Below the pieces are notes generated by a model. The model saw nothing but the letters and a program-made list of their open reading frames with translations. It made no database searches and had not been told where the DNA came from. Shown piece by piece: positions 16,912 through 26,416 of a stretch of DNA of 63,736 nt. Position 1 is the stretch's first letter; each line of letters opens with the position of its first letter. The translations under genes and the position numbers were made by a program. This stretch comes from an uncultured Prevotella sp. (lineage in GTDB: Bacteria > Bacteroidota > Bacteroidia > Bacteroidales > Bacteroidaceae). Location of the stretch: NCBI GenBank assembly GCA_905233825.1, contig CAJOFE010000009.1, positions 1-63,736 on the forward strand. Direction: 5' to 3'.

Positions 16912-17586
16912 TTAATTTTCGATTTCTATTTTTTCTATCTTGCCGTCGCTACATTGATAGACGATGCCTGGGTATTGGTCGATCAAAGCCGTGTTGTGGG
17001 TGGACATGACGACAGCCGCACCATTTTGCGAGATATTACGCAGCAGATCCATGATGCCTTTGGCTGTCTCAGCGTCGAGATTGGCCGTAGGTTCGTCTGC
17101 CACTATCAGCTGGGGCTTATTCAGGATAGCACGGGCAATGGCGATGCGCTGCTGCTCGCCACCCGACAGCTCGTGGGGCATGCGGTCGGCCTTGTCGGCC
17201 ATGCCAACCTCGTTCAGCACTTCCTCTATCCGTTGGGAAATTTCTTCCTTGTCTTTCCATCCAGTAGCCTTGAGTACAAAGTGCAGGTTCTTCCTGACAG
17301 TACGGTCGGCCAGCAGTTGGAAGTCCTGGAACACGATGCCCATCTGACGTCGCAGGGCAGGAATGTGCTTGCGCTTCAGCGTGAGCAGATCGTAATCGAA
17401 GACTTGCGCATGTTCGGCCTCGTCGATGTATAGCTCCTGATAGATGGTCTTCAGTAGTGAACTCTTGCCCGAGCCCACACGTCCGATGATATAGGCGAAC
17501 TCTCCATCGTTGACTTGGAAATTGACGTCTTTCAAGACGGGAGTCCCGTCCAGTTGGTAGATGTTAGCGTGACTATAATCAATCAT
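16912..17586 (-). CDS. ftsE: Cell-division ABC ATPase FtsE
   Basis: 224-residue ATP-binding protein of the FtsE type. It shows Walker A GRVGSGKSSLL (about 35-45), the Q-loop FQDFQLL, signature LSGGEQQRIAIARA, Walker B LIVADEPTANLD and the H-loop STHN. FtsE works with the membrane protein FtsX to activate peptidoglycan hydrolysis at the septum. ftsX is not next to it, as is common in Bacteroidetes, so assignment rests on sequence alone; a LolD-like exporter ATPase is the main alternative. The gene sits between hisIE and the aspartate kinase gene. Confidence 0.82.
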   Translation of the reverse strand: MIDYSHANIYQLDGTPVLKDVNFQVNDGEFAYIIGRVGSGKSSLLKTIYQELYIDEAEHAQVFDYDLLTLKRKHIPALRRQMGIVFQDFQLLADRTVRKNLHFVLKATGWKDKEEISQRIEEVLNEVGMADKADRMPHELSGGEQQRIAIARAILNKPQLIVADEPTANLDAETAKGIMDLLRNISQNGAAVVMSTHNTALIDQYPGIVYQCSDGKIEKIEIEN

Positions 17587-17604
17587 TATGGTTTCTGATG
17601 TTTA

Positions 17605-18276
17605 TTATTTCATCTTTCCTTCTGCTTTCTGCTGGCGGCGCTTGGCATCCCAGTTGGGGTCGTGGCGCTTTTGCAGTTCTGCGGCAACGTCGTCTATGCG
17701 CAGCCCTTTGCTGGTGAGCAGCACCATGAGGTGATAGAGCATGTCGCTGGCCTCATAGATGAGCTGGTCGTTCGTGCCGTTGGTGGCTTCGATAACGGTC
17801 TCCAACGCTTCCTCGCCCAGCTTCTGTGCCATCTTGTTCACACCGTCATGGAACAGGCGGGTGGTGTAGCTGCCTTCGGGCATCTCCTCGTGGCGCTTCT
17901 CGATGAAGTCCTGAAGCTCAGAGAGGAAGGATAGGGCATCCTCCTGCAAGGGTGAACCTTGTAGTGCTGTGTTTTCCTCGCCCCAGCAGGTGTCAGTTCC
18001 TGTGTGACAGGTAGGACCGTGGGGGATGACCTTCACCAGTAGCGTGTCGTTGTCGCAGTCGATGGCCATGCTGACCAGCTCCAGATAGTGGCCGCTGGTT
18101 TCGCCTTTCGTCCAAAGTGTCTGGCGGGTACGGCTCCAGAAGGTCACCTTGCCCGTCTGCTGCGTCTTCTCGTAGGCCTCTTCATTCATGAAGCCCAGCA
18201 TGAGCACGTTGCGTGTATTTGCATCTTGTATGATGGCAGGCACCAGACCTCCCATCTTCTCGAAATCTATGGTCAT
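17605..18276 (-). CDS. hisIE: Bifunctional PRA-CH / PRA-PH histidine enzyme
   Basis: Second and third steps of histidine synthesis. The N-terminal phosphoribosyl-AMP cyclohydrolase (about 1-115) shows [31 protein letters not shown] and the metal-site cysteines in [14 protein letters not shown]. The C-terminal phosphoribosyl-ATP pyrophosphohydrolase (about 125-205) has [17 protein letters not shown] and [14 protein letters not shown]. 223 residues is normal for the fusion. Its start overlaps hisF by 4 nt (ATGA), coupling translation. Confidence 0.96.
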   Translation of the reverse strand: MTIDFEKMGGLVPAIIQDANTRNVLMLGFMNEEAYEKTQQTGKVTFWSRTRQTLWTKGETSGHYLELVSMAIDCDNDTLLVKVIPHGPTCHTGTDTCWGEENTALQGSPLQEDALSFLSELQDFIEKRHEEMPEGSYTTRLFHDGVNKMAQKLGEEALETVIEATNGTNDQLIYEASDMLYHLMVLLTSKGLRIDDVAAELQKRHDPNWDAKRRQQKAEGKMK

Positions 18277-19031
18277 AATCTTACGTTGATTCCTTCTTCG
18301 TTGAGATATTGTTTCAGTTCGGATATGGGTATTTCACCAAAGTGGAACACGCTGGCAGCCAATGCCGCATCAGCATGACCAATGGTGAATGCATCGCGAA
18401 AGTGCTCCTTGCAACCCGCACCTCCGCTGGCAATAATGGGGATAGACAGCTCGTCGGCCAGACGGGCCAGCGCCTCGTTGGCATAGCCATTCTTCGTGCC
18501 GTCATGATTCATGCTTGTAAACAGTATTTCTCCTGCGCCGCGTTCCTGCGCCTCGTGTGCCCACTCAAAGAGTCCGCGCTCCACACGCTCACGACCGCCT
18601 TTGACGTAAGTAAACCAGCCATCGTTGTCGTGGCGGGCATCGATAGCCACCACGCAGACCTGGGAGCCGAAGCGAGATGCGGTCTCTTCTATCAGCTCAG
18701 GGTGACGCAGGGCGGCACTATTCATGCTTACCTTGTCGGCTCCAGCATAGAGCAGACGCTCCACATCGGCCAGCTCGTTTACACCTCCTCCTACGGTAAA
18801 GGGGATGTTGATCTCACGGGCTACTCGACCCACCATCTCCGTAAAGGTCTTGCGACCCTCGAAACTCGCCGTGATATCGAGGAAGCACAGCTCGTCGGCA
18901 CCTGCCTGACTATAGGCCTTGCCCAGTTCGACAGGGTCGCCAGCCGAACGAAGACTGACGAAATTGACGCCCTTGACGGTCTCACCGTCTTTCACGTCCA
19001 AACAGGGTATGATGCGTTTTGCCAGGCCCAT
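18273..19031 (-). CDS. hisF: Imidazole glycerol phosphate synthase, cyclase subunit
   Basis: With HisH it makes imidazole glycerol phosphate and AICAR from PRFAR and glutamine. The 252-residue barrel begins [22 protein letters not shown] (in part), with the catalytic aspartate in CLDVKDG, and has [15 protein letters not shown] and the second aspartate in NHDGTKNGY. It starts 2 nt after hisA ends and overlaps hisIE by 4 nt. Confidence 0.96.
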   Translation of the reverse strand: MGLAKRIIPCLDVKDGETVKGVNFVSLRSAGDPVELGKAYSQAGADELCFLDITASFEGRKTFTEMVGRVAREINIPFTVGGGVNELADVERLLYAGADKVSMNSAALRHPELIEETASRFGSQVCVVAIDARHDNDGWFTYVKGGRERVERGLFEWAHEAQERGAGEILFTSMNHDGTKNGYANEALARLADELSIPIIASGGAGCKEHFRDAFTIGHADAALAASVFHFGEIPISELKQYLNEEGINVRL

Positions 19032-19033
19032 GG

Positions 19034-19777
19034 TTATTTACTATTCGATTTACTATTTACAATCTTACTATTGATGAGCTCATTCAGGTCTATGCGGCCT
19101 TCGTAGATGGCTTTTCCAAAGACGACCGAGGGGATACCTGCAATATTGAGTTGCTGGATGTCTTCAATAGAACTGACACCACCACTGGCGATGAGGTTGA
19201 GTCCTGGGTAAGCCGTCATGATTTCCTTGTAAAGGTCAAGGGCGGGGCCTGCCAGCGTGCCGTCTTTCGATATCTCCGTGCAGAGCACATGGTGGACGCC
19301 CATGTCGATATATCGTTTCAGGAAAGGAAGCAACTCTTCCGTAGAGTCTTCCTTCCAACCGTTGATGCTGATGCGCCCGTTTCTGACGTCAGCCCCCAGT
19401 ATCATACGTTCAGCGCCGTATTTCACGAGCCAATTGTTGAACAGTTCCGGCTTGGTAACGGCTACAGAACCTACCGTTACCATTGCAGCTCCTGCCTCAA
19501 AGGCCTGCTCGATGTCATCGTCAGTCTTGATGCCGCCGCCAAAGTCTATGACGAGGTTCGTCGCAGAGGCAATGCTACGGAGCACTTCACTATTGACGAT
19601 ATGGCGTGACTTGGCACCATCGAGATCCACGACGTGTAGCCGACGGAAACCGATACGCTCGAATTCACGTGCCATCTCGACTGGATTGCCGTAAACGGTC
19701 TTCTGCTCGTAATCGCCTTTTGTCAGACGTACGCATTTCCCGTCGATGATGTCTATGGCAGGTATCAGCTCTATCAT
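19034..19777 (-). CDS. hisA: ProFAR isomerase
   Basis: Isomerises ProFAR to PRFAR in histidine synthesis. The 247-residue barrel begins [23 protein letters not shown] with catalytic Asp8 and contains [24 protein letters not shown] and the second acid in [10 protein letters not shown]. The final residues [12 protein letters not shown] are encoded by TAGTAAAT-type repeat DNA of the kind found between genes here, so the natural C-terminus near ELIN has been extended by repeat sequence. It overlaps hisH by 4 nt. Confidence 0.95.
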   Translation of the reverse strand: MIELIPAIDIIDGKCVRLTKGDYEQKTVYGNPVEMAREFERIGFRRLHVVDLDGAKSRHIVNSEVLRSIASATNLVIDFGGGIKTDDDIEQAFEAGAAMVTVGSVAVTKPELFNNWLVKYGAERMILGADVRNGRISINGWKEDSTEELLPFLKRYIDMGVHHVLCTEISKDGTLAGPALDLYKEIMTAYPGLNLIASGGVSSIEDIQQLNIAGIPSVVFGKAIYEGRIDLNELINSKIVNSKSNSK

Positions 19778-20361
19778 AGTTCCATGAAGTTTTTGATGAT
19801 GCGTTCACCCACGCTACCACTCTTCTCGGGATGGAACTGCGTGGCGTAGAAATTATCTTTGTGCAAGGCTGCGCTATAAGGCAGGATATAGTCGGCTGTG
19901 GCGATAGTCTCTGGGCACAGGGGAACGTAGAAGCTATGTACGAAATAGACGTACTCGCCTTCTATTCCCTGCATGATTGGTGAAGAGACATGGCTTAGCT
20001 TGTTCCACCCCATGCAGGGCACCTTGTCTTCATGTCGGGTAGGGCAGAAGCGTTTCACCTCGGCATCGAAAATACCCAGGCAATCCACGTTGCCTTCCTC
20101 TGAATGCCGGCAAAGCAGTTGTTGTCCGATGCAGATGCCCAGCACCGGCTGGCTTAGTGAACGTATCACCTCGTCAAGTCCATGCTCGTGCAGGTAGGCC
20201 ATCGCATTACTGGCCTCTCCCTGGCCTGGGAAGATGACGCGGTCGGCTTTTCGCAGTTCATCGGCCTTGTCGGTAAGCACAGGCTCCACGCCCATCCTTC
20301 TCAGCGCGTTCATCACCGAGAAGATGTTTCCTGCATTATATTTTACGACGGCTACATTCAT
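19774..20361 (-). CDS. hisH: Imidazole glycerol phosphate synthase, glutaminase subunit
   Basis: Class I amidotransferase that feeds ammonia to HisF. The 195-residue protein has the oxyanion strand VIFPGQGEASNAM, the nucleophile in LGICIGQQLL, VPCMGWNKL and the catalytic His/Glu in QFHPEKSG near the C-terminus. It starts the hisHAF-IE cluster, 20 nt after purU. hisG, hisD, hisC and hisB are not in the window. Confidence 0.96.
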   Translation of the reverse strand: MNVAVVKYNAGNIFSVMNALRRMGVEPVLTDKADELRKADRVIFPGQGEASNAMAYLHEHGLDEVIRSLSQPVLGICIGQQLLCRHSEEGNVDCLGIFDAEVKRFCPTRHEDKVPCMGWNKLSHVSSPIMQGIEGEYVYFVHSFYVPLCPETIATADYILPYSAALHKDNFYATQFHPEKSGSVGERIIKNFMEL

Positions 20362-20381
20362 TTCTCCTTAATCCTTTCTCC

Positions 20382-21245
20382 CTACGAAAAGATGATGGTT
20401 TTGTTTTTATAGGTCAGAATCTTACGCTCGATATGCTTCGATACGGCATGGGACAGTACAATTTTCTCCAAGTCTTTTCCTTTAAGGACAAGACTTTCGG
20501 GCGTGTCTTTATGGGTGATGCGTGTCACATCCTGTTCGATGATGGGGCCAGCATCTAGTTCGGCGGTAACATAGTGGCTGGTAGCCCCGATAATCTTCAC
20601 ACCGCGTTGGTAAGCCTGATGATAAGGCTTTGCGCCGATGAAGGCAGGCAGGAACGAGTGGTGGATATTGATGATATGATGCGGGTAGGCTGCAATCATG
20701 TCGTCGCTGATAATCTGCATGTAGCGGGCCAGCACGATGAACGAGATGTCCTCTTTCTTCAGCAAGTCCATTTCTGCCTGTTCCACCTCGGCCTTGTTCG
20801 AGTGGTCTTTCTTAATACTCCACACATAGTAGGGAATGCTGAACTGCTCAGCCACATAGCGCAAGTCTTCATGGTTTGAGACGATGCAGGGGATGTCGCA
20901 GTTGAACTCACCTGCCTTCCAGCGTGCCAAGAGGTCGTAGAGACAATGGCTCATCTTCGATACGAAAATGGCCATGCGTGGACGCTTGTCGCTGTAGTAG
21001 AGGCTGAATTTCATCTGGTAGCGCTGGGCATAGAGTGTGGTAATGTAGTCGTAGAGTTTGTCGCGGGGAATGAGGAAACCGTCGAGTTCCCATTCTATGC
21101 GCATGAAAAACATCCCATCCACCTTATCCACATACTGATCGAGATAGACAATGTTTCCTTTGTTGTCGGTGATGAATCTCGTGACTTCTGATATGATGCC
21201 CTGTTGGTCGGGGCAATGTAGAAGCAAAATTGCTGTCGGTTTCAT
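20382..21245 (-). CDS. purU: Formyltetrahydrofolate deformylase
   Basis: Hydrolyses 10-formyl-THF to formate and THF. The 287-residue protein has an N-terminal ACT domain (about 4-80, ILLLHCPDQQGIISEVTRFI in part) and a C-terminal formyltransferase-like domain with NHEDLRYVAEQF, NIHHSFLPAFIGAKPYHQA and the catalytic aspartate in TAELDAGPIIEQDV. I start at 21245 (MKPTAILLLHC); the longer frame adds 11 residues over the promoter. It heads the leftward his/lys run. Confidence 0.94.
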   Translation of the reverse strand: MKPTAILLLHCPDQQGIISEVTRFITDNKGNIVYLDQYVDKVDGMFFMRIEWELDGFLIPRDKLYDYITTLYAQRYQMKFSLYYSDKRPRMAIFVSKMSHCLYDLLARWKAGEFNCDIPCIVSNHEDLRYVAEQFSIPYYVWSIKKDHSNKAEVEQAEMDLLKKEDISFIVLARYMQIISDDMIAAYPHHIINIHHSFLPAFIGAKPYHQAYQRGVKIIGATSHYVTAELDAGPIIEQDVTRITHKDTPESLVLKGKDLEKIVLSHAVSKHIERKILTYKNKTIIFS

Positions 21246-21275
21246 TCTTTTACTAAGTCGTGTCTTTTTGGCTTG

Positions 21276-21283
21276 CAAAGTTA
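21276..21283 (-). promoter_or_regulatory. -7 element of the purU operon promoter
   Basis: TAACTTTG on the minus strand, 31 nt before the purU start. The -33 region is only T-rich, without a clear TTTG, so the promoter is weaker than the others in the window. Confidence 0.5.
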
Positions 21284-21377
21284 CAAAAAAACAGGGTAAA
21301 TAAAGAAAAATCTATTCATTTTTCATCATTTTTGTCAAATTTATTAAAAAAAATGATGATTATTCAAAAAAAATGCT

Positions 21378-21385
21378 TATCTTTG
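21378..21385 (+). promoter_or_regulatory. -7 element before the HTH regulator
   Basis: TATCTTTG, 33 nt upstream of the start at 21419. No TTTG is found at the expected distance, so it may need an activator. Confidence 0.45.
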
Positions 21386-21418
21386 CCGAAATTCTGTTCC
21401 AAATTACCTCTACAACCT

Positions 21419-21853
21419 ATGGCAAAGTATAATATTTCAGAGAGGAAGGAAAAGGACGCTGTCTATAGAACTTTAGTCAGTCCCGCGTTGATGGATGAGC
21501 TAAAGGAAAAAATCCTTGACCTTGTCGTCATGCAAAAGAAGTACAAGGACAAGAACTATTCCGCAAAGCGTCTGGCGGAAGATTTGGGTACTAACACTCG
21601 TTATGTTTCTGCCGTTGTTAATGTGCGGTTCCACATGAACTACACGTCGTTTGTCAATAAGTATCGCATTGAGGAGGCTATGTCTATTCTGACAGACAAG
21701 CGGTATCAGGATCTGCGCATAGAGGAGGTAAGCGATATGGTGGGCTTCTCCAACCGCCAGTCGTTCTATGCATCGTTCTACAAGCTGATTGGCATTACCC
21801 CGAGGGAATATCGCCTGCAGCACGCCTCGAATGTCAAGCCGAAAAAGAAATAA
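21419..21853 (+). CDS. AraC-type helix-turn-helix protein, DNA-binding domain only
   Basis: 144 residues. I start at 21419 (MAKYNISERKEKD); the longer frame reads through the promoter. An AraC-like double HTH spans about 45-135, with YSAKRLAEDLGTNTRYVSAVVN and a second helix pair ending VGFSNRQSFYASFYKLIGITPREYR (in part). There is no sensor domain, so it may respond through its expression level. It shares one nucleotide (TAATG) with the DPP III gene, so the two are translated together. Confidence 0.85.
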   Translation: MAKYNISERKEKDAVYRTLVSPALMDELKEKILDLVVMQKKYKDKNYSAKRLAEDLGTNTRYVSAVVNVRFHMNYTSFVNKYRIEEAMSILTDKRYQDLRIEEVSDMVGFSNRQSFYASFYKLIGITPREYRLQHASNVKPKKK

Positions 21854-23805
21854 TGAATCATTTCAACTATTGTGACGAGCGTTTTGCCGATTTGCAGCTG
21901 CTCCGCTACCGCCTGGAAGGCTTTGAGCAGCTCTCTCTGAAGCAGAAACAGCTCGTTTACTATTTGTCTGAGGCCACGCTTTATGGCCGTGATATCACCT
22001 TTGACCAGTTTGGAAAATATAATCTGCGGTTACGCCGTATGTTGGAGGCCGTCTATACCGATCTGCGTATCAATCGCGACACCGACGACTTTCGTGCCAT
22101 GACCGTTTATCTGAAGCGCCTGTGGTTCTCCTCCGGTATTCATCATCACTATGGCTGCGAGAAGTTCGTGCCAAGCTTTTCCGAGGATTTCCTGCGTCGT
22201 GCCCTGCACGTCGTAGAGCCAGCCCGTTTGCCATTGGCCGAGGGACAGACGGTAGATGAATTATGCGACGAGCTCTTTCCCGTAATCTTCAATCCTGACG
22301 TGCTGCCCAAGCGGGTGAATAAAGCTGATGGCGAGGACCTGCTGGCCACTTCCGCCTGTAATTTCTATCAGGGCGTTAGTCAACAGGAGGCTGAACAGTA
22401 TTATGCCGTGAAGAAAGCTAACGGCTCTCAGACGGAGCCGCCTTCCTATGGACTGAACACTACGTTAGTGAAGGCTGCCGACGGCACCATTCATGAAGAA
22501 ATATGGTCGGCAGAAGGCCGTTATGCCAATGCCATCAGGCACATTGTCTATTGGTTGCAGAAGGCTATGGAAGTGGCTGAGAATGATCAACAGAAGAGCG
22601 TTATATCTCTCTTGGTAAGATACTATCAGACAGGAGATTTGTATCTATTTGATGAATATTCCATTCAATGGCTGCAATGTCTCGATGGGCAGGTCGATTT
22701 CATCAATGGTTTCATTGAGGTCTATGGCGATCCGTTGGGGCTGAAAGGCTCGTGGGAGGGACTGGTGGAGTATGTTGATGAGTTGGCTACGCAGCGCACC
22801 CGCGTCATCAGCGAGAATGCCCAGTGGTTTGAAGACCATTCGCCTGTTGATTCCCGTTTCCGCAAGCCGCAGGTAAAGGGCGTTTCGGCCCGCGTCATCT
22901 GTGCGGCCATGCTGGGCGGAGACGAATATCCCTCTACAGCCATCGGCATCAATCTGCCCAATGCCGACTGGATACGTGCTCGCTACGGCTCGAAAAGTAT
23001 CACTATTAGCAATATCACCGATGCTTACAACAAGGCAGCTCATGGAAACGGCTTCAGGGAAGAATTTGTGATAGACGAAGCAACGCTTTCCCTTATAGAG
23101 AAATACGGCGATGCGTGCGACGATCTGCATACCGACCTGCACGAGTGCTTAGGTCACGGCAGCGGACAGCTGTTGCCGGGCGTTGATCCTGATGCGTTGA
23201 AGGCATATGGCAACACCATTGAGGAGGCACGTGCCGATCTCTTTGCCCTCTATTATCTGGCCGACCCGAAACTTATAGAATTGGGACTGCTACCAAATGG
23301 CGAGGCATACAAGTCGGCCTACTATTCCTATATGATGAATGGTCTGCTGACACAGTTGGTGCGCATAGAGTCAGGCCGTCAGATAGAGGAAGCCCACATG
23401 CGCAACCGTGCGCTCATTGCCCGTTGGTGCTTAGCGCATGGCAGTTGCATGGAGCTGGTCAGGCAGAACGAAAAGACTTTCTTGCGCATCACATCCTATG
23501 AGAAACTGCGCCAATTGGTGGCCCAGCTGCTGGCAGAGATACAACGCATCAAGAGCGAGGGTGACTATGAGGCAGCACGCCAGCTGGTGGAGCAGTATGC
23601 CGTCAAGATTGATCCTGTCCTTCACGAGGAGGTGCTGGCTCGCTACAGTAAGCTGAACCTGGCACCCTATAAGGGCTTTATCAATCCGTGGCTGCTACCT
23701 GTGCGCGATGCCGACGGCCAGATCATCGACATTCAGGTCAATTACTCCGAAAGCTATGAGCATCAGATGCTGCGCTATAGCACGGAATATGCTACATTGA
23801 TATAA
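21853..23805 (+). CDS. Dipeptidyl-peptidase III, family M49
   Basis: A 650-residue zinc peptidase that releases dipeptides from oligopeptides. The zinc motif HECLGH is at about 430-435, and the second ligand motif EEARAD at about 457-462. Other family strings are GVSARVICAAMLGGDEYPST and HGNGFREEFV. No signal peptide, so probably cytosolic, as described for a Bacteroides homologue. It overlaps the regulator before it and the HEAT-repeat gene after it by one nucleotide each. Confidence 0.9.
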   Translation: MNHFNYCDERFADLQLLRYRLEGFEQLSLKQKQLVYYLSEATLYGRDITFDQFGKYNLRLRRMLEAVYTDLRINRDTDDFRAMTVYLKRLWFSSGIHHHYGCEKFVPSFSEDFLRRALHVVEPARLPLAEGQTVDELCDELFPVIFNPDVLPKRVNKADGEDLLATSACNFYQGVSQQEAEQYYAVKKANGSQTEPPSYGLNTTLVKAADGTIHEEIWSAEGRYANAIRHIVYWLQKAMEVAENDQQKSVISLLVRYYQTGDLYLFDEYSIQWLQCLDGQVDFINGFIEVYGDPLGLKGSWEGLVEYVDELATQRTRVISENAQWFEDHSPVDSRFRKPQVKGVSARVICAAMLGGDEYPSTAIGINLPNADWIRARYGSKSITISNITDAYNKAAHGNGFREEFVIDEATLSLIEKYGDACDDLHTDLHECLGHGSGQLLPGVDPDALKAYGNTIEEARADLFALYYLADPKLIELGLLPNGEAYKSAYYSYMMNGLLTQLVRIESGRQIEEAHMRNRALIARWCLAHGSCMELVRQNEKTFLRITSYEKLRQLVAQLLAEIQRIKSEGDYEAARQLVEQYAVKIDPVLHEEVLARYSKLNLAPYKGFINPWLLPVRDADGQIIDIQVNYSESYEHQMLRYSTEYATLI

Positions 23806-24434
23806 TGAAAGAAGGCATTGACATACAGCAGAAGGTAAAGGAAATCAAGCAGTCGTTCCGTCAGCAGATGGATGGTGCTGTGGCTCAGTCGATGCGCCAG
23901 AAAGGTCTGGACTATCATCTCAACTGGGGTGTCACCTTGCCCCGATTACGTGAGATGGCCGAAGATATAGGGGAAAAGAACTATTCCCTTGCTATCGCCC
24001 TTTGGAAAGAGAACGTGCGCGAATGCAAGATTCTGGCCACCATGCTTATGCCTCCCGATGAGATGCTGCCTGAGGTCGTGGATATCTGGATGGAACAGAC
24101 CGACACGATAGAGTTGGCCGAACAGGCCGCCTTCAACCTCTACCAGCATCTGTCTTACGCCCCTGAGAAAGCCTATCTGTGGCTTTCCTTGCCCGATGAC
24201 CTGCCGCAAATCTGTGGTTACCACATCCTGAGTCGTCTCTTTGCCCGTGGTCAGGAGCCTAACGAGCGGGGCATCAACGAGTTCATCGATCAGGCTCTTA
24301 CTGCCTTGCAGAGCCCTAATCCCTCGTTGCGCAAGGCCGCCATGCAGGCCGTCATCCACTTTGCCGATATAGGACTTATGTACGAGCGACTCTCCCGTTC
24401 TGCCATCCACAGCATCGGCCTCGACTTCCTATGA
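23805..24434 (+). CDS. HEAT-repeat protein resembling DNA alkylation repair AlkD
   Basis: 209 residues, all helical. The order of helices, with LNWGVTLPRLREMAEDIGEKNYS near the N-terminus (in part) and repeated W-x-E-x-VRE...ILATMLMP units, resembles AlkD-like HEAT proteins. The tryptophans and aspartate that AlkD uses for base excision are not clearly in place, so glycosylase activity is doubtful. Translation is coupled to DPP III through TAATG. Confidence 0.65.
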   Translation: MKEGIDIQQKVKEIKQSFRQQMDGAVAQSMRQKGLDYHLNWGVTLPRLREMAEDIGEKNYSLAIALWKENVRECKILATMLMPPDEMLPEVVDIWMEQTDTIELAEQAAFNLYQHLSYAPEKAYLWLSLPDDLPQICGYHILSRLFARGQEPNERGINEFIDQALTALQSPNPSLRKAAMQAVIHFADIGLMYERLSRSAIHSIGLDFL

Positions 24435-24447
24435 GCCATTCACCATT

Positions 24448-25014
24448 ATGAGCCTCCTTGACATTATTCTGCTTGCCATCTCGCTGGCCATGGATTGCTT
24501 CACCATCAGCATCGTCAGTGGCTCCATCCTGCGCCGCTGGCATGGGGCTGTCATTGTGCGCATTGCCGTGCTCTTTGGCTTGTTCCAGGCGCTTATGCCC
24601 CTGATAGGATGGACGGCCATGCGCCTCTTTGCAGCCCGTGTCGAGGCCTACGGACATTGGATAGCCTTTGGCATGCTGCTGTTCATTGGCGGACGTATGA
24701 TTTGGGAGGCATTGCGTGGTTCTGGTGACGAGTCCTTGTTTCGTCCAGAAAAGCTAACTACCCAGCTGCTGCTGGCCGTTGCCACCAGTATCGATGCGAT
24801 GGCAGTAGGCGTGTCGATGGCTGTCACGGGTTACGACACGCTGCACTCACTCTTCCTCCCGCTCCTTATCATCGGCTTGGTTTCTCTGCTCTTCACCTTC
24901 TTGGGTCACTGGCTGGGTATCCGTTTCGGCCGTGCAGTCAGCCGTCGTTTCTCCCCTGAACTGCTGGGTGGCATCATCCTCGTGGGCATCGGTCTGAAAG
25001 TACTGTTGACATAA
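24448..25014 (+). CDS. mntP: Manganese efflux pump MntP
   Basis: 188 residues with six predicted membrane spans. Two related halves carry the motif pair ISLAMDCFTISIVSG (about 12-26) and ATSIDAMAVGVSMA (about 112-125); the aspartates and small residues form the transport site in MntP. It exports Mn(II) across the inner membrane. Only 13 nt separate it from the AlkD-like gene. I see no yybP-ykoY-like leader upstream, so manganese control is not evident. Confidence 0.9.
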   Translation: MSLLDIILLAISLAMDCFTISIVSGSILRRWHGAVIVRIAVLFGLFQALMPLIGWTAMRLFAARVEAYGHWIAFGMLLFIGGRMIWEALRGSGDESLFRPEKLTTQLLLAVATSIDAMAVGVSMAVTGYDTLHSLFLPLLIIGLVSLLFTFLGHWLGIRFGRAVSRRFSPELLGGIILVGIGLKVLLT

Positions 25015-25107
25015 CGTGTTTTTTTAAAAAATCAGGAGGAATTGGTGGTGGAGTTGCCGACGTGTTCTGTGTGGTTAGCGGTGATACGTCCGTCGGCGAC
25101 AATATAT

Positions 25108-26277
25108 TCATAAGTTTGGTTGAATAACTGTTATTTTACCATTATATATATAAAGTCCTTTTTTTGTGGGCTTTTCTGCAAGTCGACGTCCGTCGAGGGT
25201 GTGCCAGGCAGCGGCATCTCTGTGCTGGGTTAAATGGATGGTTATGCCTGTGGCTTCACTATTTCGGAAGTTCTGTGCGATGAGTGCCTCCACCAGCTGC
25301 ATGCCCTTTACCTCGAACATGTTGTCGCTGGAGGCACTCTTAGTTTGATCCACTCCTGCGAAGTCCATCATCACCATGCCTGTGGAGCCGTTATGCGTTT
25401 CGTCGGCCAGATAGTCGAGCACTAGCTGGTGGGCATAGACGGCGTTCTCGCGATAGCCGTCGGAGAGGAACATCTGCGTGTTGCCCGCCGTGTAGTTCAT
25501 CACCCATGTGGGCTTATCGGTGGTCAGGTCGCGGTTCATGGCGGCATCAAGCATAAGTCGGATAGCGGTTTCCTTGCCTTCGCGGTCGGAATTAGGCTCA
25601 TAGTAGTCCTGCATCCAAAGCGGACAACTTGAGCCGTCGCTGCCGGTTATGATTCCGCCCTGCTGGTTGGCAAAGTCCTTGTCTGACGACCATCCTGTAA
25701 TAAAACCTCCCTGAGGCTTGTCGGCATACTTGTTTCGCGAGAGCAGCAATATCTTGCCGCGTACATCACCCACCGTCATCGTGGGACTAAACTCTACGAA
25801 GCATTGGCGCAGCGAGTCGCTTTGTATCAGGGCGGAAAACAATGGTGCCCACTCTGCCACTTCCGGCTCGCCATCGGTGGTGTCGATTTTTGTGGCTACG
25901 ATGGCGAACTCGGTAGGCGATACAGCCAATAAATCCCGCAGACGGGCGAAGAAATCACCCACAAGGAGTTTAGTTCCCGATATGCCGTGCATGCATCGTA
26001 GCACGTCTCCGTCTTTCTGCGGCCGGATATCAAAAACGCGCACACCGACATTCCATTGCTCAGCAATTGTAAGGTCTTGTGCGCGGGCGGCCATATCTCC
26101 AATCAGTTCTGCTAACCCCGTCCATCCTTCAGCAGTGGCTGCATCGTGAGTGCCTGGCAGCGACAGGCCTGTTACCAGTCGACTGTCGTCTAATTGTGCC
26201 ATCCAGTTTTTCTGGGACCATATTCCCTGTGCGATAGTGCATAGCAGGATGAGTGTACAAAGTAGGCGTTTCTTCAT
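25108..26277 (-). CDS. Secreted PI-PLC-like phosphodiesterase with T9SS-like C-terminus
   Basis: 389 residues. Residues 1-21 form a signal peptide (cut near WSQ). The PI-PLC X-type barrel follows, with SLPGTHDAA (His44, Asp45), VRVFDIRP and the second histidine in CMHGISG. The C-terminal ~35 residues (WHTLDGRRL, KGLYIYNGKITVI) match the short T9SS sorting-tail pattern of Prevotella-type proteins. It should therefore act outside the cell or on its surface. Bacterial relatives cleave phosphatidylinositol or GPI anchors. A consensus promoter lies 47 nt upstream. Confidence 0.85.
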   Translation of the reverse strand: MKKRLLCTLILLCTIAQGIWSQKNWMAQLDDSRLVTGLSLPGTHDAATAEGWTGLAELIGDMAARAQDLTIAEQWNVGVRVFDIRPQKDGDVLRCMHGISGTKLLVGDFFARLRDLLAVSPTEFAIVATKIDTTDGEPEVAEWAPLFSALIQSDSLRQCFVEFSPTMTVGDVRGKILLLSRNKYADKPQGGFITGWSSDKDFANQQGGIITGSDGSSCPLWMQDYYEPNSDREGKETAIRLMLDAAMNRDLTTDKPTWVMNYTAGNTQMFLSDGYRENAVYAHQLVLDYLADETHNGSTGMVMMDFAGVDQTKSASSDNMFEVKGMQLVEALIAQNFRNSEATGITIHLTQHRDAAAWHTLDGRRLAEKPTKKGLYIYNGKITVIQPNL

Positions 26278-26323
26278 ATCTTTATTTATTATCTTGTTAT
26301 GTTAGTGAATAATATCTTTGCTG

Positions 26324-26354
26324 CAAAGATACAAAAAATTGAATTAAACACAAA
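26324..26354 (-). promoter_or_regulatory. Promoter of the PI-PLC-like gene
   Basis: On the minus strand TTTG (26351-26354), 19 nt, TATCTTTG (26324-26331). Confidence 0.75.
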
Positions 26355-26416
26355 AGGAACAAGGCTATTTTTAGATAAACTAGGGAAATTTTTAGTAAAA
26401 CGAGCCAAACAATACT

